Assembly (NCBI GenBank): GCA_963806455.1
Contig: CAWDXZ010000003.1
Location: forward strand, 62,001-126,000
Length of the DNA stretch: 64,000 nucleotides
DNA from: Bog-756 sp963806455
Lineage (GTDB): Bacteria; Actinomycetota; Acidimicrobiia; Acidimicrobiales; RAAP-2
Direction of reading: 5' to 3'
Shown here: piece after piece, positions 33,132-41,331 of the stretch
How the letters are laid out: each line of letters starts with the position of its first letter
How positions within the stretch are numbered: the first letter of the stretch is position 1
Translations under genes and position numbers: made by a program
The notes under the pieces: generated by a model
Databases searched by the model: none
Seen by the model: only the letters and a program-made list of their open reading frames with translations
What the model was told of the DNA's origin: nothing

Positions 33132-33902
33132 TCACGATGAACCGATCTGCGTCGACACCGCCGACGCAGCCGATGCAACCGACGAGATCGCCGACTTCAC
33201 CTGTCCATCGAATTGTGAGAACGAGGAGAACCCCACCGAACGGGACGGCTCATTGAGAACCGCGGCGAGTTGCCCGATGGTTGCGAGCAGGGACTGCGAG
33301 GAGGGCGCGGCCCCCGCCGGCCACTGGAGATTCACGATCTCTCCCTGGAACGTGGTCGCCGCGGTCAGAAGCGGCTGTACGAGCTGGGATACCTGCCGGG
33401 CGGAGGTGGAGGCTCCAGCCTGTTTGAGCGCCCCCTGAGTGCTGCTGGCCACCGATTGGAACGAGCTGTCGTCGTCAGCGAAGGCGACGGCCAAGCTCGG
33501 AAGCGTGCTCCCCGTCTCCACCAGAGAGGGGGAGGTGCTCTGGCCCGGTGCTGCCGGCGACGGCGACCCGACGACCCCCTGTGGATTCGCAGTTCCCGTC
33601 CCGGGGTTCGTCGCTCCCGTCCCGGGAGCCGCGGACCGTGTCCCGGAACTGGCCGGCCCCGTCCGCGGACCGGCCGATCCGGACTCCGGGAGGGATCCGT
33701 GAACCGCACCCGTGGCTCCGCTGCCGGTCGAACTCGAGGCGTCGAGCCCGGAGGTGCCACCGGACGAGCACGCCGCAGCCGAGACGACAACGACAGCGAA
33801 GATCCCGGTCAATCCGGCTCTGCGGGCTACCTCCCTGTTCGGGCTCGAGGAGTTCGAGAACGGACGGCGACTGCGTCGATGCCTTTCCGAGCTACCGATC
33901 AC
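33132..33902 (-). CDS. Secreted lipoprotein of unknown function
   Basis: A 256-aa protein with a basic N-terminus, a hydrophobic stretch (LTGIFAVVVVSAAAC) and a lipobox-like SAAAC with Cys45. A low-complexity Ser/Gly/Thr/Pro linker covers about residues 46-130, after which a helical domain (SLAVAFADDDSSFQSVASSTQ to the end) follows. It is expected on the outer face of the membrane. It begins 3 bp after the stop of the Cys-Lys repeat protein and must be co-transcribed, so the two may act together at the surface. No known family is recognised. It converges on the pyruvate kinase gene. Confidence 0.75.
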   Translation of the reverse strand: MIGSSERHRRSRRPFSNSSSPNREVARRAGLTGIFAVVVVSAAACSSGGTSGLDASSSTGSGATGAVHGSLPESGSAGPRTGPASSGTRSAAPGTGATNPGTGTANPQGVVGSPSPAAPGQSTSPSLVETGSTLPSLAVAFADDDSSFQSVASSTQGALKQAGASTSARQVSQLVQPLLTAATTFQGEIVNLQWPAGAAPSSQSLLATIGQLAAVLNEPSRSVGFSSFSQFDGQVKSAISSVASAASAVSTQIGSS

Positions 33903-33905
33903 CCA

Positions 33906-35834
33906 CTATCCCACTATGTCGATCCCGTTGACGAACGTCACATTGGTGATGCCCTCGAGGCTGTTGACGACGACGGTCGCCGGAGTCCCGGTCGGGGTGC
34001 TCACCAGGTGCGGATACGTCGGCTGGCTGACCACCGTGTCCGGCCCGGAGAACATCACACTCTCCACAGCCACGTTGGCGACGCTGGTGGTCTGTTCGGT
34101 GATCGAGATCTTCACCTGCGAGAGGTCCGAGTTGAGGACCGGCACCCTAATGGGCAAGGCACACTGGCCCGGCTTGAGGGAGTCGGTCCCACTGTGGGTC
34201 ACGCCGTTCACCACATAGGAGTAGCCGAGGGTGAACGCCGTGTTCTGAAGCCCGGCGTCACTCGACGTCTGAGCCTTGCAGATCTTCAACGTCCCGGTGT
34301 TGATCTCGTTGTTGAAGGTCACGATGTTCTCCGAGTTGTAGGGAACGGTGACCGTTGCCGTGTTGCCGCTCAGCGAACCTCCCGCTGTCGTCGAGGCCAG
34401 GGTCGGAGTGACATGCGGCACCGGGGACTCCGTGATGGTCGTCGTGCCCACGGGCAGCTGGAATCCGAGCGAGCACAAACCGACATCAACCTGTTGGATC
34501 GATCCGACTCCACCGATGGTGAAGTTGAACGGAGTGCCCGACTGGATGGTCGAAGACGTCTTGCAGACTTCGACGGAACCCAATGCCTCGTTGGTGAAGG
34601 TGGCCTGGGTGACCGATCCGGCACCAAGGTTGCCGGTGTTGTTCGGCGGCGGCTGGTTGCCCACGTAGAACACCGCCGTCGAGGCCGAGCTGCCGGCGTT
34701 CAGGTTGGACGGACTGATGCTCGTCCCGACAGGCTGGAAGGACGCATTCGGGGGAACCGTCTCGGTCGCCGTCACCGTGCTACCCAGCGGGAGGGGAATC
34801 GGTCCCTTCTTGTCGGCGATGAAGGTGCACGTCGTCGTGCCGAAGGAGGCTGCCGTGACGGGGACCGTGGTCGAGAGGATGGTCGAGCCATTGAACGAGA
34901 CCGTCACCGAATAGTTGAAGGTCTGCCCGGCGAGCACATTGTCCTGCGGCCGGTCGAGGGTCTTGCAGATCTTGGCATAGCCATCGAGGGTGGAGTTGGT
35001 GAAGAAGACCGTGCTGCTGCCGTTGGGGGGCACCGACACCACCGCGTTCTGGGTGTTTCGATTCGAGCTCACCAGAGCGCTCGAGGGCAGCGTCGCCACA
35101 CTGGCCAGCGCGTACGGGAACCGCACCGACTCGGTGATGCTCAGGTTGCCCGAGGGCACGGGCACGTCATTGCACTGGCCGGCTGGGACACTCTGGTTGG
35201 ATGAGAACCCGCCGGGCCCGGTCACATCGAAGGCGAACGAGCCTGTGACGTAGTGGTCACCGGCGGTCTTGCAGAGCTCGAGCGTTCCCGTCGACGGCGC
35301 CGGAGGCGTCGTGTCGGTGATCGTGAGCACGGTCAGACCGGAGTTCACCGTCACGGCCGCGAAGTCGATGGCGGACACGACGGCATCGATGGTGCCGTTG
35401 CTCACGCTGAAGGCGGCATTGGCACCGGACACGGGCGCCCCGGGGGACGCCCCCTGCTCCACCAGCACCATCGCGCCCGGGGTGGTGGAGTACTTCGGGC
35501 CGCAGCCGCCCGGGGGCGCCCCGGCCGTCAGGTTGTAGGTCGTGAAATAGGAGCCGGACCAGTTGCCCTCGAGGATCGGAAACGTGGCGCCGTTCTGGCC
35601 GGTGTCGCCGGCCACGTCGCAGACTTCGAACTTCGCCCCGGAAGCGACCGTGGCCTTGGCCTGGACGGCACCTGAAGAGGGGGTGCTGAGGGCGGCGTGC
35701 CGGGCGGCGGCGGCCTTGTGGTGGCCGACGGCACCGCTGGCCGGTGTCCACAGGGTCAAGACCCCGAGTGTCGCAGTCACCGTGGCCAGGATCACAACTG
35801 CGAACGAAGTTGCCCGCGCCTGAAGAGACCTCAT
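33906..35834 (-). CDS. Secreted protein with tandem Cys-Lys (CK) beta-sandwich modules
   Basis: A 642-aa exported protein: signal peptide to about residue 34 (TPASGA), then a 140-residue N-terminal domain and four repeated modules. Each module opens with G-x-[LVA]-x-[VIL]-C-K (Cys188, Cys290, Cys424, Cys519), has a second Cys 30-46 residues later, and a T-[IA]-T-E strand (LSITES, VTATET, TTITES, ISITEQ). This resembles prealbumin-like/SpaA-type Ig folds of surface proteins, where the Lys and Glu can form isopeptide bonds, but that is only an analogy. Cys72 (FEVCDVAGD) may mark a fifth, divergent copy. No LPxTG or C-terminal membrane anchor is seen. It heads an operon with the lipoprotein. Confidence 0.75.
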   Translation of the reverse strand: MRSLQARATSFAVVILATVTATLGVLTLWTPASGAVGHHKAAAARHAALSTPSSGAVQAKATVASGAKFEVCDVAGDTGQNGATFPILEGNWSGSYFTTYNLTAGAPPGGCGPKYSTTPGAMVLVEQGASPGAPVSGANAAFSVSNGTIDAVVSAIDFAAVTVNSGLTVLTITDTTPPAPSTGTLELCKTAGDHYVTGSFAFDVTGPGGFSSNQSVPAGQCNDVPVPSGNLSITESVRFPYALASVATLPSSALVSSNRNTQNAVVSVPPNGSSTVFFTNSTLDGYAKICKTLDRPQDNVLAGQTFNYSVTVSFNGSTILSTTVPVTAASFGTTTCTFIADKKGPIPLPLGSTVTATETVPPNASFQPVGTSISPSNLNAGSSASTAVFYVGNQPPPNNTGNLGAGSVTQATFTNEALGSVEVCKTSSTIQSGTPFNFTIGGVGSIQQVDVGLCSLGFQLPVGTTTITESPVPHVTPTLASTTAGGSLSGNTATVTVPYNSENIVTFNNEINTGTLKICKAQTSSDAGLQNTAFTLGYSYVVNGVTHSGTDSLKPGQCALPIRVPVLNSDLSQVKISITEQTTSVANVAVESVMFSGPDTVVSQPTYPHLVSTPTGTPATVVVNSLEGITNVTFVNGIDIVG

Positions 35835-36257
35835 GGTGGAAATCCTCTCGCCTGAGTGCCCCTCAGTCGTCGCCGTTCGCGCATCTCCACATGCACGCCC
35901 GCCCGGGGCACAATCGGCCCCGTGCTGTGAGGTTTAACACTCTTGCCGACACCGAACAACCCGCAACCCGCAAATCCCCAAATTTGGGGTCTCGACTCTC
36001 GCACCCTCGGTGTTCGGGTCTGTGCTTGTGACGGATCGTTCTGCACCCGCTCGTTTACCCGGCGTTCACCGGGTCCTCACGATGGCATCTCTTTCGTTCG
36101 GAGTCCGGGGCGACCGGCGCCAGCACATGACCGGCCGCCCCCCGTCTGGTCGCCCTCACCGAACCCTCACACATCCCTAACGGCACGCCTATGGCCGGCT
36201 GGGACCATGAGGATCATCAAGGAAACACCAACCAACCCCAACCAACAAGGAGTCAAC
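35835..36257. other. Divergent promoter region between two secreted-protein genes
   Basis: These 423 bases separate the CK-module gene (minus) and the 144-aa secreted protein gene (plus). The only clear element is the perfect 14-bp palindrome CCCCAAATTTGGGG at 35976-35989, a candidate operator. The last 40 bases are an A/C-rich CCAACC leader without G, ending in AAGGAG before the GTG start at 36258. No further gene was seen. Confidence 0.55.
35976..35989. promoter_or_regulatory. Perfect palindrome CCCCAAATTTGGGG
   Basis: A 14-bp fully self-complementary sequence about 140 bp upstream of the CK-module gene and 270 bp upstream of the 144-aa gene. Its length and position fit a dimeric repressor site. 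No matching regulator gene is adjacent. Confidence 0.4.
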
Positions 36258-36692
36258 GTGTTCAGGAAGATCATCGCCCCGGTCGTCATCGGAGGAGCGG
36301 TCCTCGGTGGAGTCGCCGCCACCGGTACGGCCTACGCCGCCACCCCGGCGGCCTCGACCCCGTCCGCCAGCCATGCCGGCAAGGGTCAGGTCAAGGCATG
36401 GGTCCACTCGCACCGCAAGGAGCTCCGCAAGGCGGGCCTGGATATCAGCGCCAAGACCATCGGCATCACCCCCCAGGTGCTCCGCACCGACCTCAAGGAC
36501 GGCAACTCCGTCGCCGGGGTGGCCACTCAGCACAACGTGAGCCCTCAGACCGTCATCGATGCGCTGGTCAGCGCGGCTGACAGCCAGGTCAATGCGGCGG
36601 TCGGTACCCACCAGCTGACCTCGGCCCAGGCCAGCAAGATCGAGGCAAAGATCCCTGCCCGGGTCGCCAAGGTCGTGAATCACACCTTCTGA
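36258..36692 (+). CDS. Small secreted protein, 144 aa (paralogue of 49467-49901)
   Basis: GTG 36258 follows AAGGAG and gives a 144-aa protein with a signal peptide (FRKIIAPVVIGGAVLGGVAATGTAYA). The mature part is helical: HRKELRKAGLDISAKTIGITPQ, then GNSVAGVATQHNVSPQTVIDALV, and LTSAQASKIEAKIPARVAKVVNHTF at the end. The 'GxSVAxVAxxHxVSxQTV' block looks like a short helical repeat found in small actinobacterial exported proteins. A second gene of identical length and matching sequence lies at 49467-49901. The A/C-rich leader and strong ribosome binding site suggest high expression. The function is unknown; an extracellular structural or binding role is possible. Confidence 0.8.
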   Translation: MFRKIIAPVVIGGAVLGGVAATGTAYAATPAASTPSASHAGKGQVKAWVHSHRKELRKAGLDISAKTIGITPQVLRTDLKDGNSVAGVATQHNVSPQTVIDALVSAADSQVNAAVGTHQLTSAQASKIEAKIPARVAKVVNHTF

Positions 36693-36761
36693 TCCGGTTC
36701 AACCTGATCGAATCCGGTTGAGCCTGATCGAATCCGGTTGAGCCTGATCGAATCCGGTTGA
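36691..36761 (+). repeat. 20-bp tandem repeat, about 3.5 copies
   Basis: The unit AATCCGGTTGAGCCTGATCG occurs at 36711-36730 and 36731-36750 exactly, again as a partial copy from 36751, and as a copy with three changes at 36691-36710. It starts at the stop codon of the 144-aa gene and ends at the hairpin. No gene function is evident; it may be a slippage product or a protein-binding array. Confidence 0.85.
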
Positions 36762-36806
36762 GCGTCACCGCCCGTGGTCCGGCCTTGCCGCCACGGGCGG
36801 TGACGC
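36762..36806. terminator. Strong 16-bp perfect hairpin, bidirectional terminator candidate
   Basis: GCGTCACCGCCCGTGG (36762-36777) pairs without mismatch with CCACGGGCGGTGACGC (36791-36806) around a 13-base loop. It follows the 144-aa gene and its repeat and precedes the end of the convergent LLM oxidoreductase gene. There is no T tract, which is common for high-GC actinobacterial terminators. Confidence 0.75.
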
Positions 36807-36872
36807 GTCCGAAGGCCGGAGACATGTTCGGCTTGCCCACGCCACCGTCACTGGAGGTGGTCAGGGAAGTCG

Positions 36873-37844
36873 CTATGCGAACGCAGGCAGCACGTCGTTC
36901 TCGAACAACCGCAAGCTGGACCAGGCCAATTCGATCGGCATGCCGCCACACATCGGATGGAAGTTCGCGAAGGGGAAGGGCGAAGCCCTCCCCTCCTCGA
37001 CGAACTGATCGGGGGTGACCACCCGGTAGCGACCGGTGGCGCGTAGGTCGTCGACGTCGGCAACGGTGTGAAACGGGCTCGCGATGTCGTCCTGGGCCTG
37101 CCACACGCCGTAGGAATTGGTCTCATGGAGGAAGAACGGCGCCATTCGCTCCCATCCCTCGTCGGGGTCCACGGCCAGGGCGACGACCTCGTTCGCGGCG
37201 GTCGGGCAGGGGCCCGGATCCGCCCGTCCGAGCCTCTGGACCTCGTCCCGGTAGTACGTCCACACCGCCGGTTCGGACGGGATGAAGCCGTCGGCGATGC
37301 GGGCGGCACGTTCGGCGGCCGGCCGGCTGCTTCCACCGAGCAGGACGGATGGTCCGCCCGGCCGAAATGGTGCCGGCGTGATGTGCACTGTTCGGCCGCG
37401 GTGGTCGAACGGCTCGCCGGAGAAGGCCGACTTCAACACCGAAACCGCTTCGGACACCCGCCTGCCGCGCTCACTCATGGGGATGTCGAACATGGCGAAC
37501 TCTTCGTGCACGTACCCGCCGGCCACGATGAGGTCGGCTCGTCCCCTGCTCAGGATGTCGAGGACGATCACGTCCTCCGCCAATCGGAGTGGGTCGTAGA
37601 AGGGGGCGATCAGCGCGGCCGGCATGAGACGGACCTTGGTGGTGACCCCGGCCATGGCGGCGAGCATCGGGATCGGACTCGGGAGATAGCCGTCAGGCGA
37701 GCCGTGATGTTCGGACACCGCGATGCTGACACAGCCCAGACGATCGGCCCACCGGGCCATGTCGAGCGCGGCGGCGTAGCGGTCGGCCATGGTGGTCGCG
37801 GCGATCGCAGGATTGCGGAAGTCGAAGCGGAGTCCGAAGAGCAT
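36873..37844 (-). CDS. LLM-class flavin-dependent oxidoreductase
   Basis: A 323-aa luciferase-like monooxygenase with the TIM-barrel pattern of the family: the first strand LFGLRFDFRNP, SIAVSEHHGSPDGYLPSPIPMLAAMAG, DVIVLDILSRGRADLIVAGGY, and SVLLGGSSRPAAERAARIADGFIP. It would use reduced FMN or F420; F420 is common in actinobacteria, but the sequence alone does not decide. It reads toward the hairpin at 36762. A 40-codon open frame ends 9 bp upstream of its ATG. The substrate is unknown. Confidence 0.88.
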   Translation of the reverse strand: MLFGLRFDFRNPAIAATTMADRYAAALDMARWADRLGCVSIAVSEHHGSPDGYLPSPIPMLAAMAGVTTKVRLMPAALIAPFYDPLRLAEDVIVLDILSRGRADLIVAGGYVHEEFAMFDIPMSERGRRVSEAVSVLKSAFSGEPFDHRGRTVHITPAPFRPGGPSVLLGGSSRPAAERAARIADGFIPSEPAVWTYYRDEVQRLGRADPGPCPTAANEVVALAVDPDEGWERMAPFFLHETNSYGVWQAQDDIASPFHTVADVDDLRATGRYRVVTPDQFVEEGRASPFPFANFHPMCGGMPIELAWSSLRLFENDVLPAFA

Positions 37845-37853
37845 CGGGGGAGC

Positions 37854-37976
37854 CTAGATCGCGGGCTCCTTCACCACCTCTGCGACCTGCACCTTCTTCC
37901 CGCCGGGGGCTCCGCCCGCCTCTTCGCCGGCTTGGGCGGGCCGGGGCGCATCAGGGGGGCCCTCTCCGTCCTCCAT
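37854..37976 (-). other. Possible 40-aa ORF upstream of the LLM gene
   Basis: An ATG at 37976 opens 40 codons ending in GGKKVQVAEVVKEPAI and a TAG 9 bp before the LLM start. The first half is low-complexity (Pro, Ala, Gly). The basic-hydrophobic C-terminus looks more protein-like than chance, so it could be the tail of a truncated gene or a small coupled protein. No family is recognised. Confidence 0.25.
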
Positions 37977-38185
37977 CCGTCGAAGGGGAGAGGGCGCTGT
38001 CAACGGACGCGATCATCGCCACCGGCCAGGGCCCCCCTCGTGCAACCTCCGCTCCCGATCCAGGGTGCAGTGAATCCAGGTTGTACTGACAGGCTGGTTG
38101 ACAATTGGGCGGGTCCTGGACGAAGATCCGGGCGGCGAGCTGCCTCAAGCAGAGGTGGACGCGGCGTCACGGAGGGGGGACCGGG

Positions 38186-39667
38186 GTGCGTACACATCGG
38201 ACGTTCCGGAGGATCATGTTGGCCGGAGTGCTCTCGGCCACCGGAGCGCTCATGGTCCCGCTGGCACCGCCGGCGTGGGGCGCCAAGGGACCGTCAGCTC
38301 CGGTCTTCACCAGCAAGAGCGCGGCCAAGGGCAAACAAGGCAAGGCGCTCAGCTTCACGGTCAAGACCAAGGCGAACCCGACAGCCACCTTGTCCGTCAC
38401 CTCCGCACTGCCTCCGGGTGTCTCCTTCACGGACAACGGGAACGGAACCGGAACGCTCTCCGATCCGACGCCGCTCGGCGGCACCTACACCATTGGCCTA
38501 CAGGCGACCAACAACACCGGTCAGGTCAACACCGCGGAACAGACGCTCACCCTGACCGTCAAGTCCAAACTGCCGCTGGTCCGTCACGTCTTCATGATCA
38601 TGCTCGAGAACAGCGGCTATGCCGCCACCTTCGGGAATCCCTCCGCCGATCCCTATCTGGCCACCACCCTGCCGACCCAGGGGGCCCTCCTGAAGAGCTA
38701 CTACGGCATCGGGCACTTCTCCAACGACAACTACGCCGCGATCATTTCCGGGCAGCCACCCAACGCGGACAACCAGGCGGACTGCCTCGGTTCTGGTTAT
38801 GCAGACTTCCCACCCACGGCCGGCCAGATCGCCGGCATCCAGCAGGGTGCCGGCTGTGTCTACCCGTCGGCGGTGACCACCGTGGCCAACCAGCTGGACG
38901 GAGAGTCGCTCACCTGGAAGGGCTACCAGGAGGACATGGGCAACGACACCACCCGTGACGGGAGTGTCACCTGCAGCCATCCCGCCATCGGGGGTAGCGA
39001 TCCGACGACCTCAGCGGAGGCAACTGACGGGTACACCACCCGCCACAATCCCTTCATGTACTTCCACTCGATCATCGACAACCCGGGCGAGTGCAGCCAG
39101 CGGGTGGTGCCTCTCGGGGATACCAGCGGCAACATGCCCGCCGGGACCCCGGCTGGAGTGACCGGACTGGCCACCGACCTCAAGTCGGTGGCCACCACCC
39201 CCAACCTCACCTTCATCACCCCCAACCTCTGTGACGACGGTCACGACTATCCCTGCACGAACACGACCGGTGCGGGCCAGGGAGGCGGCTCGGCCGTCGG
39301 GGACATCGACAAATGGCTCCAGACCTGGGTGCCCATCATCACGTCATCACCCGCGTTCCAACAGGACGGACTGCTCGAGATCACCTTCGACGAAGCGGAG
39401 AGCCCGACGCTCGACAGCACCGCGTGCTGCGGAGAGATGCCGGGGCCGGCCGCGGCTCCCGGTGGCAACGGGTTCAGCGGGCCAGGCGGGGGCATCGTCG
39501 GAGCTGTTCTCCTCTCGCCGTTCATCACCGGACACACGGTGGTGACAAAGACCTCGTACAACCACTACTCGACGCTCGCCTCGATCGAGGACCTGTTCGG
39601 CCTTCCCCGACTCGGTGAGGCGCAGACGGTGACCACCACCTTCAACAAGGGAATCTTCATCAAGTAG
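38186..39667 (+). CDS. Secreted phosphoesterase (phospholipase C/acid phosphatase family) with Ig-like domain
   Basis: A 493-aa exported enzyme. GTG 38186 lies behind GGAGGGGG and gives a clean signal peptide (RIMLAGVLSATGALMVPLAPPAWGAKG); an in-frame ATG at 38105 would add 27 unlikely residues. Residues about 40-120 are a putative Ig domain (LPPGVSFTDNGNGTGTLSDP). The phosphoesterase domain (PF04185) starts at VRHVFMIMLENSGYAATFG, where the metal-binding Glu-Asn lies, and continues with SYYGIGHFSNDNYAAIISGQ and LLEITFDEAES. It should release phosphate or a head group from an extracellular ester. It may be phosphate-regulated, but no Pho box was found. Confidence 0.87.
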   Translation: MRTHRTFRRIMLAGVLSATGALMVPLAPPAWGAKGPSAPVFTSKSAAKGKQGKALSFTVKTKANPTATLSVTSALPPGVSFTDNGNGTGTLSDPTPLGGTYTIGLQATNNTGQVNTAEQTLTLTVKSKLPLVRHVFMIMLENSGYAATFGNPSADPYLATTLPTQGALLKSYYGIGHFSNDNYAAIISGQPPNADNQADCLGSGYADFPPTAGQIAGIQQGAGCVYPSAVTTVANQLDGESLTWKGYQEDMGNDTTRDGSVTCSHPAIGGSDPTTSAEATDGYTTRHNPFMYFHSIIDNPGECSQRVVPLGDTSGNMPAGTPAGVTGLATDLKSVATTPNLTFITPNLCDDGHDYPCTNTTGAGQGGGSAVGDIDKWLQTWVPIITSSPAFQQDGLLEITFDEAESPTLDSTACCGEMPGPAAAPGGNGFSGPGGGIVGAVLLSPFITGHTVVTKTSYNHYSTLASIEDLFGLPRLGEAQTVTTTFNKGIFIK

Positions 39668-39701
39668 CGCCGCCTGGATGGCCCTGCACCCGCTGGCGCG
39701 G

Positions 39702-41114
39702 TCAGTGCCCTGATCTGGCTGCTCGTGCCGGGGCGGCATACATGACGGTGTTCCAATCGGCATCAAGCCCACGGCGCCGGAATCCGATGTCGGCTCCTCC
39801 ACATACCGTGACGGCCTCGAATTGTTCGTAACGATCCTTGCCGTGCTCCTTGGCGGCGTACATGGCCAGGTCCGCCTTTGACATCAGGCTCTCGACACCA
39901 TCGCCCGGGTGGCGGAATGCGACCCCGATGCTGACCGTCGCGTTCACGCTCCGGGGCCCCACGGTGAGCGGCTGACGGCACATGGCCAGCGTGCGATCGG
40001 CCAGGACGAGAACCCCATCCGGATCGGAAAAGTCCTCGACGATGACGCCGAACTCATCACCACCGAGCCGAGCCGCGGTGTCAGCCTCACGCAGACAGGT
40101 ACTGAGATTCGCAGCCACAGCTTGAAGGAGTGCGTCGCCGATCCCATGGCCCAAACTGTCATTCACCGTCTTGAAGTCGTCGATATCGAGAAATAGCAGA
40201 GCCATCCCAATAGAGCAGCGGTCGGCCCGGGCGAGCGCATGCTCGAGCCGATCCTGGAACAGCGCCCGGTTGCCCAGGCCGGTCAAGGAATCATGGAACG
40301 CCTGAAAGGAGAGCTGCTCCTCGAGCCGGCGGCGATCGGTGACGTCGTGCCCGGACACCACATAGCCACCGACTGTCGGGTCATCGACCAGATTCACGAA
40401 GGCGAGCTCGAACGGGATGGCGGCATCAGTTCCAGCATGTCGGAGGCAGGCAGTGACCGTGACAGGGTTCGCCGTGTCGGCCCCACGGGACGCGGCACGG
40501 AGCGCGGTCATGATCGCTTGGCGATCCTCATCGGTGGCCAGGTCGACCAGTGGTCGCCCCTCCACCAGGTCCGAGTCGTGTCCCAGCATTCGCGTGATGG
40601 CACCCGAACATGAATCCACGAGGCCGCCCGGGGAGACGAGCATGGTGACCACGGCAGCGCTCTGGACCAGCGTGCGGAAGCGGGCATCGTGGTCGTGAGC
40701 GAGCTCGTAACGTCGGCGCTCCGTCAGGTCGCGGAGACTCAGTAGCACCGAACCGTCCTCGAACCAGGGCACTGGCGTACCGATCAGCTCCATCAATCGC
40801 CATCCGGTGGGAGTCCTCAATCGGATCTCGATCGGTGAGCCGACTTCCTTCTCCTGGATGGTCCCCAGCGACAGCAGGACGAACTCGAGGTCTTCCGGGT
40901 GCACGAGCTCGAGCCCTGGCATCCCTATTGACTCGTCAAGCGACCGACCGAACAGGTGCTCCGCTGCACGGTTGGCCCATTGGACCCGGCCCCCGACGTC
41001 GATCACGACCACGACGTCAGGCAGCTCGCGCAACAGCCTCTGGGTCCGATCAACCGTTGAGCATGCGACATCGAGCCCGCTCTCCGCCATGTCTTTGCAC
41101 ATCGGCCGGGCCAA
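39702..41114 (-). CDS. PAS-PAS-GGDEF diguanylate cyclase
   Basis: A 470-aa cytosolic sensor enzyme making cyclic di-GMP. Two PAS domains occupy about residues 20-135 (RELPDVVVVIDVGGRVQWANRAAEHLFG) and 145-265 (with GYVVSGHDVTDRRRLEEQ as its exit). The GGDEF domain follows from FHDSLTGLGNRALFQDRLEHAL to the end, with the intact active motif RLGGDEFGV. Five residues before it, READ forms the RxxD inhibitory site, so product feedback is likely. No EAL domain or membrane helix is seen, so the signal must be a soluble ligand or cofactor. It converges on the phosphoesterase. Confidence 0.93.
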   Translation of the reverse strand: MARPMCKDMAESGLDVACSTVDRTQRLLRELPDVVVVIDVGGRVQWANRAAEHLFGRSLDESIGMPGLELVHPEDLEFVLLSLGTIQEKEVGSPIEIRLRTPTGWRLMELIGTPVPWFEDGSVLLSLRDLTERRRYELAHDHDARFRTLVQSAAVVTMLVSPGGLVDSCSGAITRMLGHDSDLVEGRPLVDLATDEDRQAIMTALRAASRGADTANPVTVTACLRHAGTDAAIPFELAFVNLVDDPTVGGYVVSGHDVTDRRRLEEQLSFQAFHDSLTGLGNRALFQDRLEHALARADRCSIGMALLFLDIDDFKTVNDSLGHGIGDALLQAVAANLSTCLREADTAARLGGDEFGVIVEDFSDPDGVLVLADRTLAMCRQPLTVGPRSVNATVSIGVAFRHPGDGVESLMSKADLAMYAAKEHGKDRYEQFEAVTVCGGADIGFRRRGLDADWNTVMYAAPARAARSGH

Positions 41115-41331
41115 AGGGATGCTTTAGTCATCCCGGCTGACAGATGTCGCTGCCGGGGCGTGGGCGGCTCCCCGGTGCTGGGAGCGCGAGGCTGGGGGTG
41201 CCCGGCAGGGGCTCCAGAAGAACCAGTTGCGTGTGCAACGAAATGGCGCCCGGGAACGCCCCCGCCCGGCCGGGGAGACCTGTCCCCGAGCCCGGCCCTG
41301 TCCCCACCCCCACCCGGGCACCGCACCGGGA

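Noticed and set aside
36691..36761. CRISPR array
   Set aside because: The units are contiguous 20-bp tandem copies with no unique spacers, and no cas genes are present.
41115..41331. Small gene between GGDEF and SGNH genes
   Set aside because: Only GC-rich, proline-rich shadow frames without ribosome binding sites are present.
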